Under the pieces are notes generated by a model. That model saw only the letters and a program-made list of their open reading frames with translations. It had not been told where the DNA came from and made no database searches. A DNA stretch of 54,496 nucleotides from Saprolegnia diclina VS20 (taxonomy: Eukaryota > Oomycota > Saprolegniomycetes > Saprolegniales > Saprolegniaceae), in assembly GCF_000281045.1 (NCBI RefSeq), contig NW_008246095.1, forward strand, positions 445,197 through 499,692, read 5' to 3'. Positions 24,801-38,111 of the stretch are shown piece by piece. Both the position numbers and the translations under genes were made by a program. Each line of letters starts with the position of its first letter. Within the stretch, counting starts at the first letter, position 1.

Positions 24801-27800
24801 CCGCGTCGGCGTGGCGCGGGTTGAGCCCCTTGGAGCAGTGGTCGCTCACAAATTTTAGGAGCAGCGGTGCGCGGGCCATGTGCAGCTTGTTGCGCTCTTG
24901 CATGCCCACAAGCTCTTCGAGGACGTCCCGCAGACTCAGCCACTTGTCTTCGACTTGGTCCCACGCATTGCGGCGGAGGACGTCGAGGCCTTCGACTTGG
25001 TTCTGGATCAACTCCAAGAGGTCGGGCGTCCGGGTCGCATCAATGGCCACACGCGATTGAATCGCGAGCAGCTCTTGCAGCATCGGCTGGAGGTTCACCC
25101 AGCGCGCGTGGACCTTGACGACCGCGTCTCGGTACGCGACGATCTGCGGCGCAAACGCCAGCAACTGGCTCGGGAACTGCCGCTTGTGCGACAGAAAAAT
25201 GTCCCAGACGTGCTCGAGCAGCGTCGGCGTTGTCTCCCAGTGCATCTTGCCGACGCTTTGTTCGCGCAGGGTTTCGAGGTACCCCATGAGGGTTTGCCAG
25301 CGCCGGCGTTGCGCCGGGACGACCGCGGCCGTCACGCGGCGCCGCGCGACTTCGAACGTGTCGATGTAGTTTGCCTTGAAGTCTTTGAAAATGCGGATCG
25401 CAGTCTCGAGCATCGAGAGCTCGGAGAACGAGAGCTTGGTCTTGACGTGCACGAGGGCCTTCTTGAGGTCGCGGGCGTAGAGACCGTCGTTGCCTTTGCG
25501 GTCGAGATGGAGCTGGTACTGCCGGTTGTGTTGGCGCTAAAAGATAGACTCGCGTTGGACGCTGTTGCGATGCATGTAGATTCGTACCTGGTCGAGGAGG
25601 TCGAGCAGCGGGATGATGGCCATGCCCACGACCTCGTCCGTCATGCGGTGGTTGACATTACCCCGAGTTTCGTGGTCGACGAGGATCGAGACGCGGACGT
25701 ACGCCTTGAGAAGCCGACCAAGCAGCTGCGTGAGCTTGGCGACACGCGTCTTCTTGTCAAGCCGCTCGAACGCTTTGGCATCGTCCTACGCATTTGCATG
25801 AGATCCCTAATCTCAAGTCTAGAATGGACAAACATGGTCCAACTCGTCGACTTCGTCTTCAAAGAACGTCAAGATACGCTCGGCTTCGACGAAATCGGCA
25901 CTCGGCGACACACTGAGGAGCGCCATCTTGTCGAGCATCGGAATGAGCTTGGTTGTTGAGACGTAGTGAAGCTTGAGAAGCGTGCTTCGGAGGCGGTCGG
26001 TTGCGACTTCGAACGGCGACCGGTGATCGGCAACCACGTGCTCCGTGTCACTTGGCTTCTTCTCAACAAAGTCGGCCGACCACTTGAGCCGCCGGTGCTT
26101 GTGGCGCGGCGAGAGCATCTCGACGACCGCATCGGCAGTCGCTCGGCCCGCGGCGATCACGTCGGCCGCGCTCACCTGAGAGAGCGTCATGGGCGGCACG
26201 ACCGCCACGTACGATGACGCGTCCTGGCGCGGCTTGAGCACGACCGAAACCGTCCGCGAGGTAAAGCTGACTTGGTCGTCGTCGAGGCGCACGAGCTGCA
26301 AGAGCTTTTGCACCTCGTGTTCGTGCTCGACACTCTTGGCAGCTGCAAGCACCTCGCCATGCAGCTTCTCGACCAAGCCGCGCTCCGCATGCTATCGCTG
26401 TCGCGTTAGAGATGGATGCACCACATGCCATAGTCGTGGTACCTTGGTCTTGTAGCGCAGACTGCGCAAGACGAGTTCGTGGGGGCAGAGCACCCACTTG
26501 TCCAACGGCGCACACCGACGAACGTGGACTGTGGTGCCGACCGTGAGAAGCGTTTCCCGCTGCACGCGAAGCGTCAGGCTCCCACGCGGCTCGCGGTCTT
26601 CGGGGTGGCCCTTTCGGTGCAATGGGATCGACACCTCTTTCTACAGAGATACGAGTCTTCGTGAGCTTAGGATCTTTGGAGGAGCTTGGCTTACAGCATG
26701 CTTTGGCAAGGTGGCGAGGTCGAGTGTCGCAAACCCGAGGCAGTTGCTCGACGATGCAAAATTCGACGCAGCGCCTGTCGTGTGGGTTGGCCCCGAGAGC
26801 ACGGCCCCCGACCCGGAGGTCATGACTTCGAGCACGAGCTTAGTCGCGTACTCGAGCGGCATGCGAGGCTAGCATCGCAAATCACTACAGGGTTCGATCG
26901 TGTTGATGTACCTGGCCAAACGTGAAGCGCTTGGTCTTCTTGACGGCTTCCCAGTCCACCGACGGTTTGTGGTGCTCCTTGTGCGCCGACCGAACGTTCT
27001 CGGTGCTCTTGGGGTACTCTTGGCCTTTGAGGTCCTTGAGAATCGCGCCGTCGGCGTTGACGGTGAGGCCGATGCGGTTCTTGCCACCGGCGTTCGACGG
27101 TACGTCGCTCGTCATAAGGAAGACCCGCACCGAGATCTCTTCGTCCATGAAGTCGCCAACCGAGCCCTTCCGCGTCGACTTGGTTGTGTGCAGGTCGTGG
27201 GCCTTGAGTACATCGACGTGCACTGCGTCCAGAGCAATGTCACTTGCGTCGACAACGCTCGTGGCGTCTTTGGCATCGTGGAAGCGGACAACCGCCGTGC
27301 CGTTCGGTCTCGGCGCCGCCACCAGCGATGCTTGAAAGCGCGGCAAGAGCTCCTAATCCCATGTTCGCATGAGCATATGCATCGAGTGTCCTATGCAAAG
27401 TACGTGGCGCAAGTCGCATTCTTGCTCCAGGTGATAGGCCGCCAGCGCAACATCGTGCTCCTTGTTGTCGGTCGTCGTCACGAGTAGGTGCACGTCGGCC
27501 AGTGGCAACGTCGCGAGCTCACTCGTCGGTGGCGCCGACCAGTCACGGACCAACTCGTCCTTCTTGCCGCGCTTGGCGACTTGAATCGAGAGCGTGTCGT
27601 TTGCATCGGCACATGCAATCTCGTCGGCGTCGAACGACCACGTACCAGCACTGCTATCGGCGTAGGCGAGCGAAGTTTGCGCGTGCAGAGCGTCGGCGAC
27701 CGCCTTGGCACGATCGAGCGCACCGCTCGCCACCGTCGCCAACGCCTCTGCGCTCGTTGGAAGCGTCAGTCGCGCCTCAAAGTCGATCAGCAGTTGGAGG

Positions 27801-30800
27801 TTCTCGATCGGCACCTTCGTGAGCGCTTTGCTCGTGCTCTTGTACGTAGCCGAGACCGTGCCCTTCTCGCGCAAGACGACGTCCGTCACGGGCTTGCCGC
27901 CCAAGACACTTGTGATCGACACGATGGTCAGCGCGGTAGGTGCCTCGTCGATCGGCAAGGCAGCGTGCACCATGAGCGTCAGCACGCGGCGCATCTCGAT
28001 GGCGAGAAGCTGCGACGGTGCCGTCCACTGACTCATTGCGGCATGGAAGGCAACCGTATTCGCACCGGCGATGGCCAACGTGCCCGTGAGGCACACGTGC
28101 GGCACCGGTGCCAGAAGCAACGAGAGCAGGTGTGGCAGCGACAGTTCTTTGACCGACAACTGGCGCACAGCCGCCGCCTTGGCCTTGTCTGCGTCGGCCC
28201 ACTGCGTGCCGAGGACGTAGCCGTGGTACTGTCCGAAGGAGGTCGGTGCCGACTCGTTGCGCGGGGCAAGTAGCGTGACGGCCCCCGTGACAACGTCGCG
28301 GACGGCGACACTCTGGATGGGCGAAGGCAGCTCCAGGTACGTCTGGACGACCGACGATCCGCCCCAGAGGTTGCAGATGGAGTCGGCTACCACTGACGTG
28401 GGACCTATCTTGATGGTTGGCACGTACGCCGCGCAGAGGTGCAGCGCATCGGTCGTGAGCGCGACGTCTTCGCAGCGCAAGAGATCGCGCGGGACATTGG
28501 TGGCGACGGTGGCGTTGTCGAGCACAACGTCGTACACCGGGGGTCCGTCCTCCACCGTGCGCACGCACGATACAATGCCGCGGACAAGGTGCGTCGGCAG
28601 TGGCGCCAAGTAGCCGCGCGCCACTGTCTTGGACGCACCACCGCCTTCGACGAACGCCACTTCGTACTGCGCGCCACCTACCGAGCGCACGACCCGCGCC
28701 GCCCGGTTACTCTGGTCGTGCACGACGCGGACGTATGTGTTGGGCAGCAGTAGCGGACTCACATGTTCGACGCTCACGCGGCTACGATACGTGTAGAGCT
28801 CGGTGCTCGGCAGCCAAGCCACTGTGTTGTCGTCGTCGAAGCAGACACGGTACGATGGCGTTCCATCGTTGGCCTTGATGTCGGTCACGGTAGCCGACCG
28901 GAGGTTGCTCCACGTACACTCCTCATTTGGCGTGCGCACGTACACGACGCTCGTCTCGGTGAGCGGGGACAAGTCGTCCGAGATTGGCGGACACATGACA
29001 TCGACAAAGGCGTCGGCGTACGTACACGCGACGACACCGGCGATGTACGCGGTGCTGTCCCTGGAACGGACGTCGACCGCCGCGCCCGGCAGAAGCGCCA
29101 GCGCTGGCGCCACGTGCGCGTGGACCGTATCGCCCACGTGCAGCGTCGTCAAGGTTTGCGGCGTGTCGTGCGACGATGCCGCCGTCATGACCGTGTCGCC
29201 GCCTACAGTCAGCATACTCGACCCTTGCCATACAAACACATTGCACGCGTACCGGTCCAGTCGCAGAGTGTCGAGAGCGTAGCAATCAAGCGTGGCGTGA
29301 GCTCACCATGAAGACGACCCGTGAGCTGCCCTTTGGCCTCGGCAACGGCGCTCAGCACCGCCGACCAGCGCGCGAGGACAGCGTCGAGCGGCAGTGTATA
29401 CTCGTACGCGAGACGATCTTTCCCACGCGACAAGCTGTGATGAAGAAGGAAGAAGAGCAGCTTGGGCGTGAGCTGCCAATGCAAGCGCGTGCTCTCAGAG
29501 AGCTTTGTGAGCTGCTGGAAGAGGAGCTTGGAGATGCTCTCGCCGGGCACCACCACGGGCACATGGCACGCCTCCCAGAGGAACGTCTCGGCGGTTTGAC
29601 CAAGCGACGCAATCGCGCGCGGGTCAAAGTCGAGGCCGGCGTACGCATACGTCTCGGCGAGGACCCGCTCGACGTACTCGGCCCGGTGCAGCCCCAAGTA
29701 GGACGCGGTAAAGGTCACGACGACCTTTTGAAGGACGTCTTTGGAGTCGCGGTTAACGCACTCAATCTCGAGTGTCGCGTTGGCGAGCGTGGTGGAGACG
29801 ACGAGCGACCCGAGAAGTGACGTACCGCGCTCAGTGTGGTGCAACACGACGTCGTAGGACGCAACGCGCGTCACGTCGTACGAGGTCCCGAGTAAAATGA
29901 CTTCGTAGAGCCGCTCGAGAAGCGGCGTTTTGCCGTCGTGGGTCGCTTGCTCGGCGAGGACGTCGTAGCTCACAAGGTGGCCTTCGCGCGTTCGAGGGGC
30001 AAATGCAAGGGTAAAGCCGGCGAGGCTGGCGTCATCGATAGTCGCCTTTTTGTCCTTGCCATAGACGCTCTGGAGCGTGAGCTCAAGCCCGAAGCGTGTG
30101 AGGTCCGAGTGCGCGGGGTTGGCGCGAACCGTCGACGCACCCGGCTTGAGGGGGCTTCCGGCCTTGACCGCCGGCGCCGTCGCCTCGGGCACATCGGTAA
30201 AGTCGCAGTGGGTGACTTGAACGCGAAAGCGGAGACGACCCAGGATGCCGTCTTCTTCGGAATTGCCACGAGCTTTCGCCCACGCGAGCTGTCCAGCCTT
30301 CGTGTCGCGCATGAGACGCTCAAAGACTTCGACTTCGCCATTGTCGTCGAGGGCCAGCCACGTCGGCGTCTCCTTGCCGCTCGGACCCGCGTGGTGCAGC
30401 TTGAGGCGGCGAATGTACCCGAGATGGTCCTTATCAAACTCGAGGCGGAGACACCCCATCGGGTCGTTGCTCGAGAGCGAGTCGTGGTCAAAGACGCGCA
30501 AAATAAGCGCCTTCTTGTCGTCGAGGCGGACGTCGTCGCCGCGCCCGAGCGTGAACCCTTGGTTGGTCCACTTGGGGTTGAGCGTGTTGGGCACAATGTC
30601 AGTTTTGCCGCAAGCGACTTCTTCGTCCTTGCCGCTCTTGGTACCGACAAGGTACAGCTGCACGAACGGGTCGGACGTGACAATGTCGCTCACAATGAGC
30701 TTGCGGCCTTCGAGAATGTCAACGTGCAAGACCGATCGGACTGGCGCCTTGGGCTTGGCCACGGCCGCAGCGCCCGACCGCTTGCGCCGCAGCCACGACT

Positions 30801-33800
30801 CTGGCTGACCGTGGACCTTGGTGGTGATTGCCTTCTCGATGCGCTGCGCGACCGGCGGCGGTAGCGCGAGGCTGCCCATGCACGTCTTGGACGGGTGCTT
30901 GCGCATCTCGATGCGCACGCGGATCGACCCGAGCTCTCGCCGCTGGAGCATACCGCGCTCCGGCATGAGCTTGAACCACCAGTCGAGCTCGCGTGTGTCC
31001 GAGAGAGCTTGAATTGGGATGCGGAACCGGCCCATTGGCGTCTCGCCGTTCTCGTACGTCGTGAAGAGCGAGACGCAGCCTTCGAGATCGTGGGGCTTGA
31101 AGACCACGTTCAAGTCGACGCACTTGCTGTGCACCTTGAGCGGGTCGAGGTCGCCGTCCATCGTGTGAAAGTCCTCGCGCAACAGGTGCTTCTCGATGAT
31201 CGTCTCGTTCTTGTGGTGGTACTCGACGTCGTAGAGGAGGAAGAGGTCGCGAATCGCCTTGGGTTGCTCGAGCCACAGGACGCGCGACGAGATCCCATAC
31301 TTCTTCAGCAGCAACTGCATGCGTGTCGGCGCCGCCTCGAGCTTGTAGAGCACCTTGCACGGGTAGTTGGCGTCCGTAAACGGTGTCGCGATTTTGTAAA
31401 TCCGCGCCGGGTACTCGGTACCTACCGATATGCGATACATACATGTTCGACGAGACACTAGACAAGGACATACTGCGCGTGAACTTGCGTGCGTCGGTGG
31501 GTGGCGGGTCAAAGATGCCGCTCTGCCCGTACTTGGCGGTCACGGGCTCCTTGAGCGCGGCTGTCTTTTTGAGTTCGCTGCGAATCCGCGACCGAAGCTC
31601 CTTGAGTTGCTTGTCGGACGAGTGCTGGCTCGCCTTGTCGTGGCCAAACACTGCATTCATGAGATGCTGGAAGCAACCTTCGGGGTCGGACGCGTTGAAC
31701 GGCACGTTGGCCTTGACGCACTTGGCTTCGAGAACCGTGTTGTTGAGGCGCTGAAAGAGGACTTTCTGGCGCTTCTCGAGCACGACCTTGACACCGGCGA
31801 GCAGCATGGCCTGCACCCACACCTGCGAGTCGGTGGCCTTGAGCACGATGCTGTGGCTGACGTCCGACGCGAACGCTGCCTCAACGTCGGCGTCCGAGAG
31901 CTTGCGCAGCTTGTTGGTGATCGGGTCGGGCGCAAAGAAGGTCGGGAAGCGTACTTCAAAGCAGTCGTCCCCATGGACTTTGGCGTTGCTGTACGTGACC
32001 AACGTGCGCGCACCCGAGAGATCGATCACGATCGACGCGTTCGTCGCGTGCACCGAGTCGTACAAGTAAATGTACTTGTGCTCGTGCTTGGCCCCCGGCA
32101 CGAAGAGCGCGTATTTCCAGTCCCACAACAACTGCGGCGAGAGACTCAGCGCATTCGCAACGTTGGGCAGCGTCAAGTGCGGCACTTTCAAGTTCGTCAT
32201 GGCTTCGACCGTCGTCGCGGCCGATCCGATCAGACTCGAGACGGTGCTCTGTGTCCCAAGAAAGCTACGTCATAGCAAATGAGATACACGATATATGGTA
32301 GTGCTATACCCGCTCGCGTGGTCGGTGAGCCGCTTGCAGAAGAGCTCGCCCTTGCTCTTGGTTTGGCAGTCGACTTCCTGGACCAAGTCCAAAGGGAACG
32401 TGCTGTCCTTGCGCTTTTGGTGCAAGCGTTCGTGCTCAAGGCCGTGCAGCCGGTAGTACCGATCGTCCCCGTCGGCAAAGTCGCGCTTGTCCGAGACGCT
32501 CTCAATGTAGCCGGCGTCAAAGAGCGCCTTGAGCCACACGAGCGCATGCTCGCGGCTCTCGGGCGCTTGCATGGCCTCCGTGTTGGTCAACAGAGACGGG
32601 TCCTCCCACATCAGGAGCGCGTCGTCGTCCATGACCTCGTTCACAGCAAACGCGGTCCACCCGTCCTTCCAGAGCACCGACGGGAGCCGAAGAATCCACG
32701 AGATGAGCCCCGCGCCCGTAAAACACGCGGCGTACTTGAGCACAAACCCTACTCATGCGAGTTGATACACCGATACTTTGACGCAAAAGCGGCACCGTAC
32801 CGCGCTCGAGGGGCAAGAAATCACCGACTTCGTTGATGGCTTCCCAGCGCAACGTGCGCACGCGCAGCCACTCGTCACGACTGGCGTCGGGCAGCGGCAC
32901 CTCGGGCAGTGCTGTCGCGCCGGCCAGCTGCAGAAGATGCATCTCGAGGTCGACGACGGTCTTCTTGCGCACGTGCAGCGGCATGTCGTTGAGCCGCCGG
33001 TAGAGCCACTCGTCGTCGTCGCCGAGCGCGCTCACGCAGTGCATGGCCGAGAACTTGCGCTGATCGTCGTGCGACAAGCCCTCGTATTCGTCAAAGAGCT
33101 CGATGGCGCGGAGGACGCTGAGAATGTGCCGGTACACAGCGTTGAGCGCGAACCCGAGGTTGTCGACTTGTCGGTTCTGCCGCGCCGAGAGCGCACCGCG
33201 GAGCGCTTGGCGCCGTGCGAGGTACGAGAGCTCGACGTGGTTGCCCGGCTCGAGGAGCGACCGCAGCGAGAGGCCGAGCGACGTCTCGGCCTCCTTTCGA
33301 AGCACATCAGCGTACCACTCGTCGAGGCCTTTCTTGCCTTCGTCCAGTGTGGACGTCAGCAGGCTCTCTTCGATGACGTCGTCGTCGACTGGCCGGCGCG
33401 TGCAGCTCGTTCGGGCTTGCAAAACGCCGTAAAATGTGTCAAACGACAGCGTCTTCTCGGGGAAGATCTTGAGGTGTTGGTTTGGCTGGTCTTCCAGAAG
33501 GCTCTGCACGTCGAGCTTGGCCATGCCGAGCACCCGCGTCGAGCCTTTTGTCGCCTCTTTGGCGCTGCCTTGGTCGACGATGCGGAAGACAAAGGCGTCG
33601 GTCGCATCGAGCAGTGGTCCCTCGAGCGTCAGTGGGTCGACGTGCGCGAGCGCGGCGCCGTGCGCCGACGGCACGACGTACGTTTTCGGTGCTTCGGGCG
33701 GCGGCAAGGACGCGCGCGACGGTGGTGGTGGCAGTAGCCCCGCTGCTGTCTCGTTCTCGGGAGCGAGACCGACGATTTCACCGAGCGGTGTCACAATGAC

Positions 33801-36800
33801 ATGCTTGGCATCGGGCGCCGCCAAGAGGGTTACGACGACCGCGGCGTTGACGTTCTCTGGTAGACGCATCTCGGCGAGCGAGAGCACATGCAGGCGCACG
33901 GACGCCCATTTTTTCGCCCGCGTCGGCGCGGCCGCCGACGGGCGCTTGGCCGCCAACGTCGTGTCGACCGACGGCGGGAACGACTTGATTGGCGTCAAGA
34001 GGCGGAGCGGAACGCGCGGCACGTATGTCTTCTTCTCACCAAGCAGCTGGACGTCGACCGTGCCGTCGTTGCGCACGTGCATGATCTCGCCCATGGCATC
34101 GTAGCTGAGCAGTTTCTTGAGAAGCGCGATCGAGTCGAGCTCGTCGTCAAAGAGCACGAGGTACGTATCGGCCGGGAACGGCGTGTAGTGGCGGACGCGC
34201 CCGGGGAAGTAGTTGCCGCCCGCGCCGCACCGACGGAACGCCAGCACTTTTTGGTCGTACTCGAGCATGTCACGCGCTCCCGACTTGTCGACGTCGCCGG
34301 CATGCGACACCTTGTGCAGCAGATGCCGTGGCAGCCACGCGCTGTTGTTGACTTCACTCGGATCGCCGAGTGCGGCGAGGCACGACGTGTCGAGGTCGCC
34401 CCAATCGCGGTCGTAAAAGTGAATCGCCAAGTGCGAAATCTTGGTCACGTCAAAGCTGTGGCCAAATGTAAACGACGTCGTCGGCCAGACCGGGTTGCGG
34501 CTCTCGTAGACCGTGAGCGACTGCTGCTTGGCCGCATGGACGACCTCGCCCGTGGGCCAGACCGGGTAGATGGTGAAGAACGGGTCGGCCTCGCTGTTGC
34601 GGTCGCAGTTGAGCATGTTGCGGCCACAGAGCACCGTCACGCGGACGTCGTACTCGAAACCTTCGTCCCGGTACTTGACACTGGGTACCGAGTCCGTCAA
34701 TAGGGCCGGGTACGCAAGCTGGAGCTGGAAGCGGTCGCCGAGCCACTGCGGGTCGCTGCCGGGCGTCGAGTACGTCCTGCATACATTGCTTCATTTTCCA
34801 AGGCAAACGTACGACATGCGTACCGGATGTGCTGGCCGGGCGTAAAGATGGTTTCTTCGTCCTCCATGACGGCAGCGTCCGTCGGCGGTGCGTCTCCCGG
34901 TCCCATGAGCGAATGAGACGAGTGGAATGAGAGCATCCCCGCAGCGAGCTGCTTCTGGCGCACGAGGAGCTGGGCGAGCACGGTGGCGTTGCCGATCATT
35001 TCCGTCTCGAGGCAAAGCTCCCCGAGGTCGACGCGCTCCTATGCGTTTTTCGGACTCCGTTGTCAGTAACGTGGAACCGACCTGCTTCATCCACGGTTCG
35101 GGCACAAGTCGGTAGCGCTTGGTCATGGCCACGGTCGCGATCGAGGTCGTCGTCGCGGAGCCCTGGCAGAGGTCTTGGAGTGGAATCTCGACGCGTCCGA
35201 GCGGCGTCGCGTGCCCGATGTTGTTGTGGTCCTTGACGTGCACCAGCAGCGTTTTGGCGTCGTTGAGGTCAATGTCCTAGACAAACCACTTGATACGTCG
35301 TTGATACAACGTGCAACTACGTACGTAACCGAGCGTAAATTCTTCGTGCTGCCAGACCGGGTTGAGCGTCTTGCTCACGACGGCGGTCTTCTTCTTCTCC
35401 TTCTTGTACGGCACGTCGTGCGTGTCGGTGAGAAAGATGGTGCAATACGGGTCGCTATAGCCGTTCATGTCGCCCGCGAGAAGGCTGTGCCCCGACACGA
35501 TGCGCACGCGCAAGTACGGTCGATCGTCGACCATGACGTCGGCCTTTTCATGGCGCTGCTCGTTCTTCCCGAGGCGCTGCCGCGCCGGCGACACCTCGGC
35601 CGTCAGCGGCTTCTTGCCCCAGATCGCCTGCCGGACCATGCCGCCGTTCAAATCTATTCGAGTGTGATGTGGTGTCGAGCGAATGATTTGCTACCATCGC
35701 GGTCTTCCGGGTGCTGCAACACGCGGTGCGTCGATGACTTCTTGGGGCTCTTGGCCTTGCGAACGAGGTACGGCTTGGAGACCTTCTTGCCCGCAATGAT
35801 AGCCACCGTGGGCTCAACTTCGAGCTTGGCGTACGTGCCCACCGGCAAGACTAGACAACATGTGACGACATGTCTCATAGTACACGTTTCGTACCGGACG
35901 CGCGGTCGCCCACCGTCAGGTTTTGAACACCGACAATTGCCACGTCCAAGAGCGCGTAGCCTTCGATGGACCCGCGGTTCTGGAAGACATGGTCGGGCGT
36001 TTGGTGGCGCCGGTTGGCATGCACGAGCTGCGCATGCGCGCCGTGGAGGTAGCCGTTGACGCCGTAAAAGCTCGGGTGGCGGACTTGATACCCCTTTTCC
36101 GCACACGCGATCTTGGCGCCGTCCAAATGCCGCTCGGCCAGGAGCATTTGGAACTGCGCATTGTCGAGCCTACCGCCAGCGTGTTAATTCGCTAGCATAT
36201 GCAGTATGGTCGTACTCGGTCTGCTCGATCGTTTTGGTGTGCCCCGCCGCCGTAACCGCACTAGAAACACAGCATGAGTTGCTGCTCGTGTCCGTGGCGC
36301 CGTCTACCGTCGCGTGGCTTCTCTTTGGAGCTTCTCGCCGCGGCTTTCGCCAATCAAACACAGCTGGAGGCGCACATCGCCCACGTGCTTGGTCACCTAT
36401 TCCAAGAGGCTGAGGACGAGGTACTTGCGTCTCCAACGCCGTACGTCGTCGGGACCGGGCGCCGACTCGAGCGGATACCACTTGGCCAACTGCCCATTCG
36501 CCGCATTAGTCCAAAGATGTTTTAGCAGGTCGATGACGCGTACCTTGTAGGCCGACACTTCGTTGAGATCGATGGTGACCGACCCGAGCGGGATGAAGCG
36601 GTCGCCGCGCTCGGCGTGGAGGATCGTGACCTTGACGTACCCGGCCTGGTCGATGGGGGCATGCTAGGTGGGTGTCAGAGATACGAATGACAATCTTGCC
36701 ACGTACGCGGCCACACACAAACGACGACTCGGAGAACGTGGGTGCGATGGTTCGGAACTGAATGCCGCTGCGGTACGTCTCGCGGTGGAGCAGCCGCTTG

Positions 36801-38111
36801 TGAACGTCGAGCACGTGCACTTCGGCGAGCGGATTGATGGCGGTCGACGGCGCGTTCTCTTTCGGGTCCACGTACACGAGGCCCCGCGCCGAGACGACGC
36901 TGACCTCGAGCCGGTTGTCGGTCTCGTCAAAGTTGTTGGCGATCATTTCCTTCTTGGGCGAGTGGTGGCTGCGCTCGAGCGACTGGAAAAACGCCGGGAG
37001 CTTCTCCCCCGAGAGACTCATGATCACGTGCAGCTCGCCGTGGTCGCGCTCGTCGAGGACCTTTGTGTTTTGGCCCAAGTTGAGCAAATGCGTGGTGGGG
37101 CGTGCGCCTTGGGGCGGCGGTGCGATTTGAAACCAGTGGTCAACCTATCGCCAATGTCAATGACATATTGTACATCGCATGTCGTACGGTTTCCGAAGAC
37201 GTGGCGCTCGCGACCGACATTTTGAACAGGCCCATGGGCACCGACACGGTCCCGATGCACTCGTCCTTGGTGTACAAGTCTTGGTCAAAGAGGTCGAAGC
37301 GGACTTCGTCCACGAGCGTCAAGTCGATTTTCTACGCAAATCATAGGTTATAGTACAATGCACAACCTGTCATCGACAAGAGTGACGTACGTCGCCAAAG
37401 ACCGTGTCAAAGTTCCACACGGGCGCGAGGTCGTTCCCGTTGACTTTGGTCTGCCGCTTTGTCTCGTTGATGAGGTGCCCGCCTTTGTCGACAAGCGTCA
37501 CGACGCAGTACGAGTCGCTCGTGCCCCGCGCGTCGGCCGCAATGAGACCTTTGGCCGCGGCCACGCGCACGTTGAGGTGCACCGACTCTTGCAGCGTCGG
37601 TGTCCGCGACGAGCGCCGGTGAACCAAGTTGGGTCGCAGCATCGCGCCTACGTGACAGTGTGAGGGCTATGGGCAGCGAGGCCGGGCGCACGTACTCGGG
37701 TCGGGCTGGTTGAGCACGTCTTTGGCGCGGCGAAGGGCTTCAAAGATGGCGTCGACCCACGCCTTCTTCTCCGTCTGCACCACTTGCATCAAACGAAGTT
37801 CAATGTAGCACATGGCGTACCTCGGTCGCGGCCTGGACGTAAAACTTGTCGGACGTCGGCGTCGACTGGAGCATGAAGCAGAGGTTGTAGCCTTGGTCGT
37901 TCGTGAGCGAGACGGTCGAGTCGAGGCCAAGGGGAATGCGGCGGCGCGGCGCGACCTCTTGCGGCGACTCAAAGTACAAAAGCTCGCCGGGCTGGAGCCG
38001 GAAGTAGCGCCGGCGCCAATTGGGCACGAGCTTGTTGCTCCTGCTGCGCTTGATGAGGTAGCCCTCCTTGAGGATGATGGTGCCGTGCGACGGCAGCATC
38101 GTGGCCGCCAT
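21824..38111 (-). CDS. Giant multidomain PH/C2/tudor-like/DEP-like protein with C-terminal helical repeats (4,996 aa)
   Basis: Twenty-eight exons: 38111-37821, 37774-37696, 37647-37391, 37331-37188, 37144-36707, 36663-36544, 36489-36445, 36396-36308, 36260-36216, 36169-35895, 35850-35695, 35653-35325, 35276-35082, 35038-34824, 34776-32801, 32748-32310, 32264-31474, 31421-29253, 29202-27404, 27352-26912, 26868-26695, 26640-26443, 26391-25834, 25785-25588, 25536-24239, 24195-24009, 23964-22512, 22455-21824. Phase is kept at every junction. Approximate order: PH (10-118, 'ILKEGYLIKRSRSNKLVPNW'); C2 (137-250); C2 (300-455); C2 (690-800, 'GDMNGYSDPYCTIFL'); C2 (920-1050); tudor-like barrel; degenerate C2; DEP-like (1555-1650); second PH-like (1720-1840); C2 (2200-2330, 'SDPFVQLYLV'); more tudor-like and C2-like modules; then a helical array (2640-2680 and 3800-4900) repeating every 55-62 residues. 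No enzyme motif or membrane span was seen. A membrane-associated Ca2+/lipid scaffold is inferred. The 54-nt intron 36490-36543 is open in frame and might be retained. The gene could in principle be two, but no internal stop or restart is evident. Confidence 0.8.

Noticed and set aside
22471-24858. 795-codon plus-strand frame
   Set aside because: Antisense shadow of exons 25-27 of the giant gene, GC-driven and without domain content.
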